Positions 11,501-21,700 of a DNA stretch of 51,212 nucleotides are shown piece by piece; position 1 is the stretch's first letter; each line of letters begins with the position of its first letter. This stretch comes from Flavobacteriales bacterium. GTDB taxonomy: Bacteria; Bacteroidota; Bacteroidia; Flavobacteriales_G; Salibacteraceae. Under the pieces are notes generated by a model. The model saw nothing but the letters and a program-made list of their open reading frames with translations. It did not search any database and was not told the origin of the DNA. The stretch covers positions 1 to 51,212 of the forward strand of contig JAGQYO010000020.1 in assembly GCA_020435995.1 (NCBI GenBank), in the 5' to 3' direction. The position numbers and the translations under genes are program-made.

Positions 11501-14500
11501 GGCGCCTACGAATTTCAATTTGTACCATTGGCATCTTCAATTGCTGCAGATGATTCTGCCAAGTGTTTTGGCGATAGCATCATGCTTTTTGCTTCAGCCA
11601 ATTTTAGTTCAGATTATGAGTGGTTACTAAACGGCGATTCAACTGGAAAAACGGGAGATACGATTTTTGTAACTCAATCTGGCTCATATCAAGCCGTAGC
11701 CAATTTTGGGTCTTTGGTAGATACAAGCAACACGCTAAATGTGGTAGTTTCTGATCCTTCATTGGATATTGTAGTTACAGATTCCAATTTTTGCGCGTAC
11801 GATAGCGCTTGGAGTATCGAAGCCATGGCTATTGGAGGAATTCACGGTACGCGTGTAGGCCCAGCTGATACAAATATTGCAGGACTTTCCTCTGGTCTTC
11901 ACATAGCTTCTACCGTACATTTTGATGTTCTTCAAAATAACCTGCGCTTAGATGCGGTATCCATATACCCCGAAAACGTAGGTCAATACAGCATTTACGT
12001 TTACAACAACTCTAACTCAGCAATTGACTCAGTCAGGTTTAACGTTACCCATACCAAAATCAACAGGGTAGTTCTTGGCTTCGATTTACCTTTGGACACA
12101 GGATATTCTTTGAGGTTGGAACCCAATACGGCCCGATTCCAAAGAACTACGGATTACCCAAGTAATATTTACCCACTCACCGATGACAAAGGATTTGTTA
12201 GGGTGACCAGAAATGACCAAGGAAATCCTGGCCTAACCAAATGGTACACCTTCTACAACTGGGAATTGTCTAAACCCAATAAATATGCTTACTTATGGGC
12301 TGGCAGCCAAACAACAGCTTCATTGAGCAACTTGGGCGAAGGAACTTATATGGTTACGACAACTGACTCTTTAGGATGTATTGCCAGCCAAACGCTCACC
12401 CTTACCAACCCAAGTGAGATTTCGAGCTCAGCGGTAATTACCACTGAGAAGTGTAGAGGTAGTTTCGACGGAAATATTGTGTTGACAGCTTCAGGTGATT
12501 ATTCTCCATTTAATTATGCATGGTCCAACAGCGACTCTACGGCTACCATTAGCAATCTGGCCACTGGAGAGTATTTAGTGACCATTTTCGATGCGAAGGG
12601 ATGTAGCCAAATAGACACCTTTGATGTGGGCATAGAATCGAACGTTGTACTCGGATTTATTACCAAAAACGCTTCTTGTTTTGGATTTACCGATGGTAAC
12701 ATCAACATGGCGGTTGCTGGTGGCAAAACGCCTTATGTGTTCAATTGGTCCAATAGCTCTACACAGCAAGATCCAGTTGGTTTGGCCGCAGGTAAATACA
12801 AGGTTACGGTTACGGATTCACTGAGCTGTATTTACACTGATTCAGTGGTCATCACACAACCTCCTACTGCACCTCAAATAGTTGGTTCATCTACCCAAGA
12901 TACTATTTGTTTAGGTGATTCCATTACTCTTTCAGGAACTGGTGGTGTTACTTATGCATGGAACAACGGGGCTGTGGAAGGAGTGAAATTCGTTCCCGCT
13001 CAAACAAGAAATTATATTGTTACAGGAAAAGACACCAACAGCTGTTTCGGAAAAGACACTGTGAGAATTGTGGTAGATTCATTACCTGCAGTTGGTCTGC
13101 AAGCTGATTTTGATTTGTGTACCAACGAAGGTACTTATTTGGTGGGCACACAAAGGGTATCGTACATGTATGCATGGTCTGATGCCAGCACAAATGATTC
13201 ACTTTGGATTGATACAGCTGGAACGTATTCCTTAATGATAACTGACGCCAATGGGTGTATCAACCTAGATAGCGTGATTGTTTCGCCAGATTCAATTCCT
13301 CTTCCAAATTTACCTGTTGATGATAGCATTTGCGCTGGGGGTTCTTTTGCCTTGAGCGCTGTGGCCAATTCGTCCTATACTTACAATTGGAGTAATTCGG
13401 AGTCTACCTCAACCATTAACATTACAGATTCAGGAAATTATGCTGTGGTTGTAACCGATCTCAACAATTGTTCGAATTACGATACATTCCATTTGTCGGT
13501 TATTGCACTTCCAGTGGTTACATGGGCATCCGGAATTCCGGCTCTTTGTGATAATGATTTACCTGATACGCTTAAAGAAGGCCTCCCATCTGGCGGTGCA
13601 TTTGTTGGTACCTACTCTGGAAGCGGGATAGCTAATAATATCATTCAACCTCGGTTGTTAACCCCAGGGAATTATCCCGTAAGGTACACAGTTGTAGACA
13701 CCAGCAACAAACTTAATTGTAGCAACTACCGAGATACTTCAGTAACAGTGAGGCCTTTGCCTAATGTTAAACTTTCAGCTATTTCACCAATTTGTATGAA
13801 TGGGGGAGTGGATACCATTACCGAACATAGCCCTAAAACGTTAACTACTGGACGCTTCTTTGGAAGTGCAGGAATCATTGAAGATTCTATTGGAATATTT
13901 GATCCGATGGTAAATGGAGCTGGCATGGACACCATTTATTACAGATATACCGATATCAATGGCTGCTCTGATACTGCCTCGCGAACCATTACGGTAAAGG
14001 ATTCCACTTTTATTTCATTCGCTTCTAGCTTACAATTTTGTGTAAACGACACCTTTGTGATTCTCACTGAAGCAGATTCGGTACCCAGTGGAAAATATGG
14101 ATCTTATTCTGGAAAGGGTGTTGTAAACGGTAAAAAATATTGGCCTCAACAAGCAGGTTATGGCTTTGATACCCTGACATACGCTTATACCAATATCAAA
14201 GGATGTAGAAGTACAAACTTTAGGGTAATTCAAGTTGATTCGTTGCCGATAGTTGGCCTATTTGTAGACGATACATGCCGCAATGCTGCGCCACTTGTGC
14301 TAACGGGAGGTACACCTTCCGGTGGAACATATTACAATAACGTTCAAGGAAATATTTCCGGAGATTCTTTAAAGCCTGGCTTATATGCTGCTGGCCTTCA
14401 GAATATGAATTATTGGTATGAGCACCCAACTACGGGATGTAGAGACTCGGTTTCAACACAGATGACCATTTTCGCGAAACCCATTGTTCGATTTGCACTG

Positions 14501-17500
14501 CCAGATAGCTCCATTGAAAACTGCATTGATGCCATCCCAGTTCCTCTTTCAGGTTACAGTCCAATTGGTGGTTATTTCACTGGACGAGGTCTGAATCCGG
14601 CTGGAAACAAATTTTTAGCTGATAGTGCGGGCGTAGGTACCCACAGATTGGTGTATCATTATGAAAACGTAAATCATTGTAGAGATTCTGTAGCTGATAC
14701 CGTCATCGTACACGGATTGCCCGTAGTTTCACTAAACTATCTTGATAGTGTTTGTTCCAATGCGCTTCCTGACACCATCAAAGGTGGTTTGCCATTGGGT
14801 GGCGTTTATTCTGGATTTGGAGTTAGCGCTAGTGGCATATTCTCAGCTTCACTAGTAGGAAAGGGTGCCGGAAAAACAATTACTTACACCTATACAGATA
14901 GCAACTCTTGTGTAAATTCTGCGACGCAGGTATTTAAGGTAGATACGGTTACTCCAATCTCCATGACACTTATTCCTTCGATATGTGTAAATGCACCGAT
15001 GGATACTTTAAAGCAAGCCTCAATAAACTCGGGTAATTTTATTTACAAATCCAGAGGAAGTGTTACGAACAATGTGTACAATCCTCAGTTGGCTGGTGTT
15101 GGACTCGATACGGTTACTTATGTCTACACCAACTTGTTTGGTTGCCAAGATTCTATCATAGAAACCAGAAAGGTTGATTCAGTTACTACGACTACGGTTA
15201 TTGTTCCTACTAACCGCCAAGAAGTGTGCAACAACAGTAATTCCTTTGCGCTCACATTTGGATATCCGGTGGGTGGATATTTCTCACCAGGACAGGGTAT
15301 TGTGAATAATAATTTTACACCTTCTCAAGCCAAAATTGGTCCCAACAACATCATTTACACCTTTACCAATGCATTTGGATGTGTAGATGTAGACACAGGA
15401 CAAATAGTGGTTAATGCGAGTCCGATAGTTTCGATGGTTGGAGATACCATTTGCTTGAATAATGGCCAAGTAGTTATGAACTCAGGACAACCCGCCATAG
15501 GTGGAACTGGAAGATACGCAGGCAAGGGCATGATAAACGATACGCTTTTTGATCCGCTTTTTGCCAATATTGGTAACAACCTCATTACCTATTCTTTCAC
15601 CGATACCAACAATTGTTCTAATTCTTCAAGTGGAAACATGAGGGTAAATTCACTCCCAATAGTCAATTTCGTGCAGCCTTTACCAGTTTGTGGAAACATA
15701 GATACATTCAAGTTAGCAGGTGGATCGACCACAGGATTGAAAAAATATTACAAGGGCGCTGGGGTGATAGACAGTACGGGAAGTTATGTGGCCTCAATTG
15801 TAGGCAAAGGAAAAGATACCTTGACTTTTGTGGGTATTAACCCCACAACGGGTTGTATGGATAGCGTTGTAAAGATACTTGTTGTAGACAGTGTACCTTT
15901 AGTAAGTATTGATACCATTGCCGATTTATGTGAAGGAGCTGCAACCTTTACGCTTAACCAGGGTAAGCCAAAAACGAGTGGGTCAGGAACATACAGTGGG
16001 CCTGGTGTATTGAGTGGTCGGTTTTTCCCTTCATTGGCGGGAATTGGTTCGCATGATATAATATATAGATTTACCAACCTAAAAGGTTGTTCTAATGCCG
16101 ATACCACAGAACTTACGATAAGCCCAAAACCCATTATGGGCGCAGCAACGCTGCCAAGCTATTGTGTACATCAAATGGCAGACACGCTTAAAGGTGCATT
16201 GCCACTGGGCGGAAAATATACTGGACTTTTTGTGGACACCTTAGGGCTGTTTTCTCCTGATTCCGTTGGTTCTTGGAAAATCACCTATTCGTTTACCGAT
16301 TCTAATAATTGCAGCAATTCAGTTGATCAATTTGCAACAGTGAGGGCACTTCCCAATGTTGGTTTGGTGTTCGATAGCAGCGTTTGTATTAATGCGGGCA
16401 ACTTGCTGTTACAATCTGGTACCCCTCGAGATTCACGTGGAAAATACAAGGGACAAGGCGTACACAACGGGTTTTATGTTCCTGACTCAGTAGTGGGTGG
16501 TAGGGATACTTTGTGGTATGTCTACACCGACCAATATGGTTGTATAGATTCAGCTGGGCAATCTATAAGAATAGATAGTTTAACGCCTATTTCCATTTCG
16601 GGAATCCCATTTATTTGTACTTCACAAGATCCGATCGATTTAAAACCTTATGCGGTTCCCAAAGGTGGTAAGTTTAGTGGAACAAGCATTATCAACAATA
16701 GCTTTTACCCCAGGTTGTTGAGCCCTGGAAGTTACTTTTATAATTACGTTCATACCGATTCTAATGGTTGTGTAAACACTTATAGCGACACCCTTTCGGT
16801 TAGGCCACTCCCAGTGGTTCAACTTTCTGCCGATACGGCCATTTGTGATGGTTTTTCTGCGGTATTGGTTGCCGGTGGAGGTGTTTCCTACAAATGGGAT
16901 AACGGTGATTACAGAAAACTACGCACCGTTGCACCTAAGGTAACTACGGCTTATTCAGTTACTGTAACCAACCAATATAACTGTTCAAGTAATGCGAGCG
17001 TGAGGGTCAGTGTACAAGACCAAATTCAGGTCTTTTCTACCTCTTCTCCTGCAAGTTGTGGTAAAGATGATGGTGCCGGATTTGTTACGGTAAACAGAGG
17101 TAAACCTCCCTATAACTATTATTGGTCGAATGGAGAAAGAACTTCTACTGTTAGGGGTTTAAAATCGGGCGTTTATCAGGTAACAGTGCAAGATGCTAAT
17201 CGATGTCAACAACTGGGAATCGTAAATATCTCGGATAAGGATGGTCCTGCAATTACGATAAACCAAACGGTAAACAACAACTGTTTTGGAGATAAAAAAG
17301 GAAGTATTCAAGCTAGTGCTACTGGAGGAACCGGTGCATTAAAATACTTTTGGACAAGTGGTCAAAAAACGGCTTCAATTTCTGGCCTTCCTGCAGGTAG
17401 ATATGACCTAAAAGTGGTGGATGAGAAAGGATGTAATGGGGTAAAATCTGTGACCATATTCCAATCGGCCGAAATAAAAGTTAGGTCTGAAGTACAAGAG

Positions 17501-18760
17501 CCAGCGTGTAATACCACAAATGGACAAATTTCGGTCCTGACTTCTGGTGGTGCTGGCGGATTCACTTACAAGTGGTCTCCTGGAGGCGGTGCATCTGATA
17601 CCCTTAAAAATATTGGAGCTGGTCTTTACCATTTGGTTGTTACCGATTCGAAAAGCTGTACTGATACTTTCACTTATAATTTATCCACCCAAAACGCTCC
17701 ACAGGTGCGATTGGACAGCATATCATTGGCTAATTGTGGTGCCGCAGATGGAGCTATTTTCATTGCTGAAGTAGGCCATGTTGATACCTACTTGTGGTCG
17801 AATAGCGATACAACCCAAGATTTGTTGAATGCATCGGCTGGTCTATATACATTAACTGCCTCCGATTCGCTCGGTTGTCAATCTATTCAGACCTATGAGT
17901 TACTCACTCGTGGGCCGAAGGAAATACGCATTTGTTATGTTACTGGAGATCATGCTTCTGGATATACCAAGGTGGTTTGGGATTCTACTGGAATGACTTC
18001 CACAAGTAAAGTAAATGTTTATCGCGAGTCGTCCTCACAAGGATCATTCTTTAAACTTCTTACCACACCTGCCACAAATAGTCCTTATTATATGGATACG
18101 TCCTTCGATAACTCAACGCTCATTGGAAATTATAGAGTTACATCGGAAAATCAATGTGGAACAGAAAGCGAGGCACAAGTAAATCACTTGGCAATTTTGG
18201 CTTCTGCCAAAAAATTAACTGATCAAGTGGTGCAGGTTAATTGGTCGAAATATAGCGGGCTCCCCATTGCACAGTATTACATTTATCGCCATTCTACTTC
18301 TCAAGGAACGGAGTTGTTGGACAGTGTGGTTTCGACCAACACAACATACATAGACTACAATTCACCACTCCAAGATGAGGTCTTGTACTATTATATTTCT
18401 GCGCGAAACGCTTCGACTTGTGCAGGATCTGAAGCTTTAATTAATTCCAATTTAACCCGAGATTTAGGACGTAAAACCGTCGGGTTTTCGGAACCTGTAG
18501 TTTCCAACTATTCAGTGAAGGTTTGGCCAAATCCAAATGCTGGTGAGTTTAATTTAGAATTGAAGGGCAGAAGTACAAGCGCATTGTTGATTCGAATTTT
18601 CGATAATAGAGGTCAAATTCATTATGAAAAATCCATAGAGGAACTCAATGAAACTTTGGTGTATTCTTTAAAAATGTTGGATATTAGCAGCGGAATCTAT
18701 TATTTACAAGTTGTGGATAGCAAGGAAGTAAGCACACAACAAATAATAGTTAACCGCTAG
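5564..18760 (+). CDS. 4398-aa T9SS surface protein: Omp28-like domain, four beta-helix modules, Cys repeats, SprB repeats, type A CTD
   Basis: A signal peptide ends near NVNAQ (residue ~23). Residues ~30-285 resemble the Omp28 family (GWPTGSVNR, HDNVLRHLVTGQWGE), but the usual CxxC is absent. Four modules of ~416-434 aa follow, starting at ~290, 724, 1140 and 1560. Each opens with SGTYTIGGTSPDY-like sequence plus IRQGTY, holds a right-handed beta-helix rich in Asn ladders, and closes with a P-x-IGAYE motif. Then come an Ig/PKD-like and unique region (~1990-2230), three SprB-type repeats (~2235-2435), PKD-like domains (to ~2645), about 14 Cys repeats like those of the upstream gene (~2648-3747), another PKD, four SprB repeats (~3817-4118), Fn3-like domains and a type A sorting domain from WPNPNAGEF (~4321). 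It is probably a huge adhesin or matrix protein exported by T9SS. The C-terminal order matches the upstream gene, suggesting tandem duplication. The start is chosen by the signal peptide. Confidence 0.93.
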   Translation: MKYLLRFFILNVLLVLGMNVNAQTIVDTAAQNKKVVLEVYRGATTPFGGFADHIADTLKAKNPTVFTIINSYEGSFAGPRTSGPYYYPDYRTSFGPAIQSQAGIQGWPTGSVNRSLFPAMGITTNTAMARNQWQHARDTILNQPSPVNVGVIASYNSNTKVITATVEVYFTDTISDSLFINVGFKQNNIYGPQNGDTANYPARYGANIGIYRHDNVLRHLVTGQWGEHLDSINYIKGTLWTRTYTWSVPDSVGEVPVVASDLDVFAFVSGVREPIITGVGSQVNVPNIPLSGTYTIGGTSPDYATISAAVSDLISKGVNAQVIFNIRQGTYNEQVLLDSILGASATNTITFQSDPANTTKPVITFSAISGSAPATIELDGADYITFKNLEIRATGSSYADVFRYQNYTDHIIIDSCTIVGIQGNANAINHGTDSTDKANHCIVRNSEIINGYYGIYAWGDTPNREVGNQVVNCRFINPVALGAQFYTQDSLLISGNTVEFDTATIAQKGIKVVSSLNSHIIGNRITLASTGATEGIWASLTSFSSAHCQISNNVIRNKLSSSASEEGIVINTYGADVNFNTVHITSTNTTNGSCIQISGAGNTNLRNNNFVNTGGGRAITFPTTGTSFTSDYNNLYVTGDHVGLYNNSNKSDLQTWIWTTTFDSNSVSINPLFLTNDSLVPNNGFLNDLGTPISGITTDINQTTRNTTNPDIGAYEFNGVLPPMAGIYTVGGTTPDYSTVLAAVSALNSRGVSDTVKFLIRQGTYTDQIIVDSIVGASASQWVKFTSDPANTTDVIVADNSNDYTWKFNGTDYVTIDGISIKNTGQGHGIFMRGLCNYLAFTNNDIEVTRVSNQYNGAIYDSSGIASLSHNITISGNTITGGFQGVYAYGETFGDYQLNWDISNNNISNYGSSGIWVTRISHSKCIANRIIGQPNVVGSYTGITFQHSIKSRIEQNNLKCYESMGIEVTDNSTDDSLKCMVTNNVVYSPLGTTFNSTSSPLAISGTNTEVAFNTVSFTNSQYSNGVQIVSYGGANVKFRNNIVVNRDTGAVVRYIQNSLPTFSNNLYYSKGDSLGVVLDSTSFNMNPRFLADTLLIPGISELESAGTPITAITKDILDVTRSTTSPSIGAYEYTYICNGLSGTYTIGGTSPDYATISSAVADLNNKGICDDVTFNIRQGTYIERITVNEIYNAGDSGMVIFQSDPANTAEVILQDSLDNISLFYYWLLDGATHLKFKGLTFNNKNNVPFQGGANVGIVKLKDVEDIEFDDCTFSLIGSLSAIYQLDSGSIKNLSVKNCDFIGGSDGLNLQGSTGDTNLVIENCNFTQFRFNGVYVASFDSVRMSNNYVRRLGLNSYGQALLMQGVTNANVYNNKFYFDADNSQSISFEGVGSSSGEFKFYNNQIAGIGLQVKAGGTNLDFHHNSISGSSPNYVAELAIFSSRFQNNQVVNQDTGRAVYFFSGSGPIYSNNNFFTKGDTLAQVAAVKYVDLASLSGTGFDSLSVSIDPRFKNDSILIPRVPDLESAGTPLAGITTDIRDSLRSTTAPSIGAYEYTYVCDGLSGTYTIGGTSPDYATISEAVADLNNNGICDDVIFNIAPGNYGGQHWFNEIYNAGDSGIVTFQKDPGKTGTVIIGDTLNTTEIIGSLFTFDNSGFVTFKNIEFNSYDNAAFVFVNDVEHLTIDSCVLKTGNVFDGRDSQNDDEHLASYIKLTNSKIKAIGEINRGSSWRSRVNHSWELSNNDITAWGIGSPGYSRVDSFIIINNKIDAADFVAFSGTNIEFAKNRVTVSSGYYTKGIWSGWLNKARIYNNSFDIYCTSKSYRAEGIHINSTDTVHIYNNTFKIGHKFEGVENSGIHLADRWPFVAYVSNNNISLESSGYAWRLTGDGSNPGEKFFSNNNLHVLEDTLAVKDYTTGTFTAFTSISALNVAGFDSNSVSVNPNFVSDTLLKPNSPLLDSGGVTLPGISKDINDVVRTSPPDIGAYEFQFVPLASSIAADDSAKCFGDSIMLFASANFSSDYEWLLNGDSTGKTGDTIFVTQSGSYQAVANFGSLVDTSNTLNVVVSDPSLDIVVTDSNFCAYDSAWSIEAMAIGGIHGTRVGPADTNIAGLSSGLHIASTVHFDVLQNNLRLDAVSIYPENVGQYSIYVYNNSNSAIDSVRFNVTHTKINRVVLGFDLPLDTGYSLRLEPNTARFQRTTDYPSNIYPLTDDKGFVRVTRNDQGNPGLTKWYTFYNWELSKPNKYAYLWAGSQTTASLSNLGEGTYMVTTTDSLGCIASQTLTLTNPSEISSSAVITTEKCRGSFDGNIVLTASGDYSPFNYAWSNSDSTATISNLATGEYLVTIFDAKGCSQIDTFDVGIESNVVLGFITKNASCFGFTDGNINMAVAGGKTPYVFNWSNSSTQQDPVGLAAGKYKVTVTDSLSCIYTDSVVITQPPTAPQIVGSSTQDTICLGDSITLSGTGGVTYAWNNGAVEGVKFVPAQTRNYIVTGKDTNSCFGKDTVRIVVDSLPAVGLQADFDLCTNEGTYLVGTQRVSYMYAWSDASTNDSLWIDTAGTYSLMITDANGCINLDSVIVSPDSIPLPNLPVDDSICAGGSFALSAVANSSYTYNWSNSESTSTINITDSGNYAVVVTDLNNCSNYDTFHLSVIALPVVTWASGIPALCDNDLPDTLKEGLPSGGAFVGTYSGSGIANNIIQPRLLTPGNYPVRYTVVDTSNKLNCSNYRDTSVTVRPLPNVKLSAISPICMNGGVDTITEHSPKTLTTGRFFGSAGIIEDSIGIFDPMVNGAGMDTIYYRYTDINGCSDTASRTITVKDSTFISFASSLQFCVNDTFVILTEADSVPSGKYGSYSGKGVVNGKKYWPQQAGYGFDTLTYAYTNIKGCRSTNFRVIQVDSLPIVGLFVDDTCRNAAPLVLTGGTPSGGTYYNNVQGNISGDSLKPGLYAAGLQNMNYWYEHPTTGCRDSVSTQMTIFAKPIVRFALPDSSIENCIDAIPVPLSGYSPIGGYFTGRGLNPAGNKFLADSAGVGTHRLVYHYENVNHCRDSVADTVIVHGLPVVSLNYLDSVCSNALPDTIKGGLPLGGVYSGFGVSASGIFSASLVGKGAGKTITYTYTDSNSCVNSATQVFKVDTVTPISMTLIPSICVNAPMDTLKQASINSGNFIYKSRGSVTNNVYNPQLAGVGLDTVTYVYTNLFGCQDSIIETRKVDSVTTTTVIVPTNRQEVCNNSNSFALTFGYPVGGYFSPGQGIVNNNFTPSQAKIGPNNIIYTFTNAFGCVDVDTGQIVVNASPIVSMVGDTICLNNGQVVMNSGQPAIGGTGRYAGKGMINDTLFDPLFANIGNNLITYSFTDTNNCSNSSSGNMRVNSLPIVNFVQPLPVCGNIDTFKLAGGSTTGLKKYYKGAGVIDSTGSYVASIVGKGKDTLTFVGINPTTGCMDSVVKILVVDSVPLVSIDTIADLCEGAATFTLNQGKPKTSGSGTYSGPGVLSGRFFPSLAGIGSHDIIYRFTNLKGCSNADTTELTISPKPIMGAATLPSYCVHQMADTLKGALPLGGKYTGLFVDTLGLFSPDSVGSWKITYSFTDSNNCSNSVDQFATVRALPNVGLVFDSSVCINAGNLLLQSGTPRDSRGKYKGQGVHNGFYVPDSVVGGRDTLWYVYTDQYGCIDSAGQSIRIDSLTPISISGIPFICTSQDPIDLKPYAVPKGGKFSGTSIINNSFYPRLLSPGSYFYNYVHTDSNGCVNTYSDTLSVRPLPVVQLSADTAICDGFSAVLVAGGGVSYKWDNGDYRKLRTVAPKVTTAYSVTVTNQYNCSSNASVRVSVQDQIQVFSTSSPASCGKDDGAGFVTVNRGKPPYNYYWSNGERTSTVRGLKSGVYQVTVQDANRCQQLGIVNISDKDGPAITINQTVNNNCFGDKKGSIQASATGGTGALKYFWTSGQKTASISGLPAGRYDLKVVDEKGCNGVKSVTIFQSAEIKVRSEVQEPACNTTNGQISVLTSGGAGGFTYKWSPGGGASDTLKNIGAGLYHLVVTDSKSCTDTFTYNLSTQNAPQVRLDSISLANCGAADGAIFIAEVGHVDTYLWSNSDTTQDLLNASAGLYTLTASDSLGCQSIQTYELLTRGPKEIRICYVTGDHASGYTKVVWDSTGMTSTSKVNVYRESSSQGSFFKLLTTPATNSPYYMDTSFDNSTLIGNYRVTSENQCGTESEAQVNHLAILASAKKLTDQVVQVNWSKYSGLPIAQYYIYRHSTSQGTELLDSVVSTNTTYIDYNSPLQDEVLYYYISARNASTCAGSEALINSNLTRDLGRKTVGFSEPVVSNYSVKVWPNPNAGEFNLELKGRSTSALLIRIFDNRGQIHYEKSIEELNETLVYSLKMLDISSGIYYLQVVDSKEVSTQQIIVNR
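6431..11518 (+). repeat. Four tandem beta-helix modules inside the 4398-aa gene
   Basis: Modules begin near 6431, 7733, 8981 and 10241. Modules 3 and 4 begin exactly 1260 bases apart. By eye, 8941-9030 and 10201-10290 are identical at about 83 of 90 bases, and short matches in the same register continue for several hundred bases on both sides. The module interiors are much more diverged. This pattern fits in-frame tandem duplication with conservation or conversion of the module borders. Confidence 0.8.
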
Positions 18761-18765
18761 TTGGT

Positions 18766-21700
18766 GTGACTTACTTGAATCTCAGAATATTAGCTTTTTT
18801 ATTGTTTTGTTCGGGTTTCGCCCGAGCCCAAAACTTTAATTGGGTTTCGCATATCGGATCAGCTACTGGCCATGAATCAGTTTCTGCACTTTCAGTTTCA
18901 TCTCAAGACTCTGTGATTTATGGAGTTTCTTTTACCGATACACTCAATATAAACGGAAGCAAATCAACTGCGGCGGGAGGAAAAGACGTTCTTCTTCACA
19001 GCCTAGATTCAAACGGAGCCGCAGCTTGGAATAATCCCATCCACTTCAGCTCCAACGGAGCATCCGATGCAGTAAGCGATATAGCGTATTACGCTTTTGG
19101 TTCTTCTCATTACGTTACGGGATGGTTAGATGATACTACCCGAGTCGGGGCCATTACAAATGTGTACGCCAAAGGCGGCACTTTTTTCCTTTCTAAAATT
19201 AGGATTAACGGAGCAATTGATTGGGTCATACCAGATACCAACCTTTCGGTGAGCAAGGGGAAGTCGGTTGCGACAGATAATTCGGGTAACGTGTACCTCT
19301 TGGGAGAATATGTGAATACCCTTGTTCTCAATAAGTCTCCTTTGGTTACCTACCAAGATAGTGGCTTAGGTGATGTGTTTGTTGCGAAGTACAACTCTTC
19401 TGGTGTTTTTCTATGGAGCAAAAGAATTTATGGCGCTCAAAAAATTGAAGGCATTGCCATTCGATATAATGTAAGTTCCAACGAAGTGATCGTAGCAGGA
19501 AATTTTATGAATAACGTCTACTTTGATAATTCTTCATCATTTCTAAGCTCCGCGACAGCCAATAAAAAGGATGTGTTTATGGTTCGCTGTAACGCTAGTA
19601 CGGGAGCTATGGGAACACCACTTCGAATTATTTCTTCTACTGATCATGTAGAAGCATTTGATATGGCAGTTGACGCATCTGGAGGAGTAGCTTTAACAGG
19701 TGGATTTTTTACCAATTATAGTGCGGGATCATTTAACAGAACTTCAAACGGACTACAGGATATTTTTGTTGTGAAGGTCAATGCTTCAAACGCCGTAGTA
19801 TCTGCCTTACAATATGGAGGCACCAACAGCGAATCAGGTAAAAAAGTATTGATTTCGAGCAACAATATTGTGATTACTTATGGCGCTTATAAGTCGTCTA
19901 ATATTAATTTTTCAGGTAAAATAATTAGCACAAGCAGCACACAGGATGCTTTTCTACTGGCAACTGATTTTTCAGGAGCACAGTTTGGAGCAAAAGGTGG
20001 TCTCATGTCGCTGCCTACTGACATCATGAACACTTATGCGCTGGCATTGACCAACCAAAAAGCATATATCTCAGGTGATTTTAAGGGAAGAGCAAAATTT
20101 GGTACCACGGATACCCTAACGTCTATGAGTTTTTCATTTTATGATGGCTACCTTTCACAGGTAAAATCCAGCTCTATTTATTGTACGTTTAACGATACCC
20201 TGGTTACATCCAACTTTCGTTCTTTGGCCTCTAATAACTTTATTTGTGTGGGAGATACAGGAACAATTACTTCAAAAGCGACATCTCCTTACACCTTTCA
20301 ATGGTTTAAAAATGGCAGCGCTATTACCGGAGCAACTTCAAACAATTTATCTGTAGTTGATTCGGGTAAGTACCATTTAAAGCTCACACTACCAGCACTC
20401 AATTGCTCCGAAGCAACCAAAGACATTCGGGTAAAATTAGATTCGCTTCCCATCGTAGAAATCACGGCAGATACTTTTTGTATCGCAGCGGGCTTTCATC
20501 CCATCTTGCTTAAGCCTAGCTATTCAATTTCAAATTCAACTATTTCGAGCACAGCTGGTGGCGTAGTAGGATTCCCGCCCAATTTCCAACCTACTTCTGC
20601 AGGAATTGGAGTGGATACAGTAACTTACACTTACAAAAACATTTTTACAGGATGTGAAGCAACTGACGTTGGCTATTTTAAAGTGAACGCTAATCCCGTG
20701 ATTACAGTTAATAATGTAAAAAGCTATTGTAACAATGATGGACCTGACACGCTGCGATTTCAAACGCCAGTTCGATTTCCCATCAACAAATATTCGATGA
20801 CTCCTGCTGTTGGAATTGTAAATGATTCAATATTTTATCCATCTAGGGTAAATGCGACTACACACGCAATTAGTTATGAAGTAACCGATACCAATGGCTG
20901 CAAGGTTCAAACAAATGTAAATGTAACTGTTAACCCTGTTCCGAATGTTGGGTTTATGATTTCTCCCAATAGGCTTTGTAGAAATGCCGTGCCCGTTAAC
21001 CTTACTGGAGCATTTCCAACTGGAGGTGTTTTTTCGGGAAGAGGTATTGCTCATGGTACATCGGGAAAATACATTGCTGATTCGGTACCTAAATCAATGT
21101 TTAGGGATACCTTAAAATACACGGTTACCAACGGCTTTGGATGTGTTGCCGATACGGTTCAATACATGACAATTGACACCGTACCAGTGGTTAGCCAAAC
21201 CATACCAACTGGGATTTGTGAAAGTGATTCTATTATCATTCTTTCAAGTGGTAAGCCTGTTGTGTTTTATTTCAACGAAAGCTCTGGATATACAGGAAGC
21301 CCATTTTTGAGTTCTAATGATGAATTTTTTCCTCGGCAGGCGGGGCCAGGAAAGCACGAAGCTAATTATTGGTTTAAAAACAAATTGGGTTGTAGTGATA
21401 CCACCAGAGGCGATTCGATAACCGTACATGCCAATCCAGTGGTTACTATCGTTCCCCACCCTGGTGAATCGGGTTTTGGGTCTTATTGCGAAAATGGAGC
21501 TGCAGTTACCTTTAACCAAGCTCAACCTGCGGGAGGAACCTATTATTTTCAGGGAAAACCTTTGGTAAATGGCGTGTTTAATCCTTATGCCTCTAACGTA
21601 AATGTGGGTATCGACTCGGTGAACTATGTTTACACCGATGCCAATGGGTGTGTTGGAAAAGCAGGAGATGAGGTAAAGGTGAAATCAAAACCCAACATCA

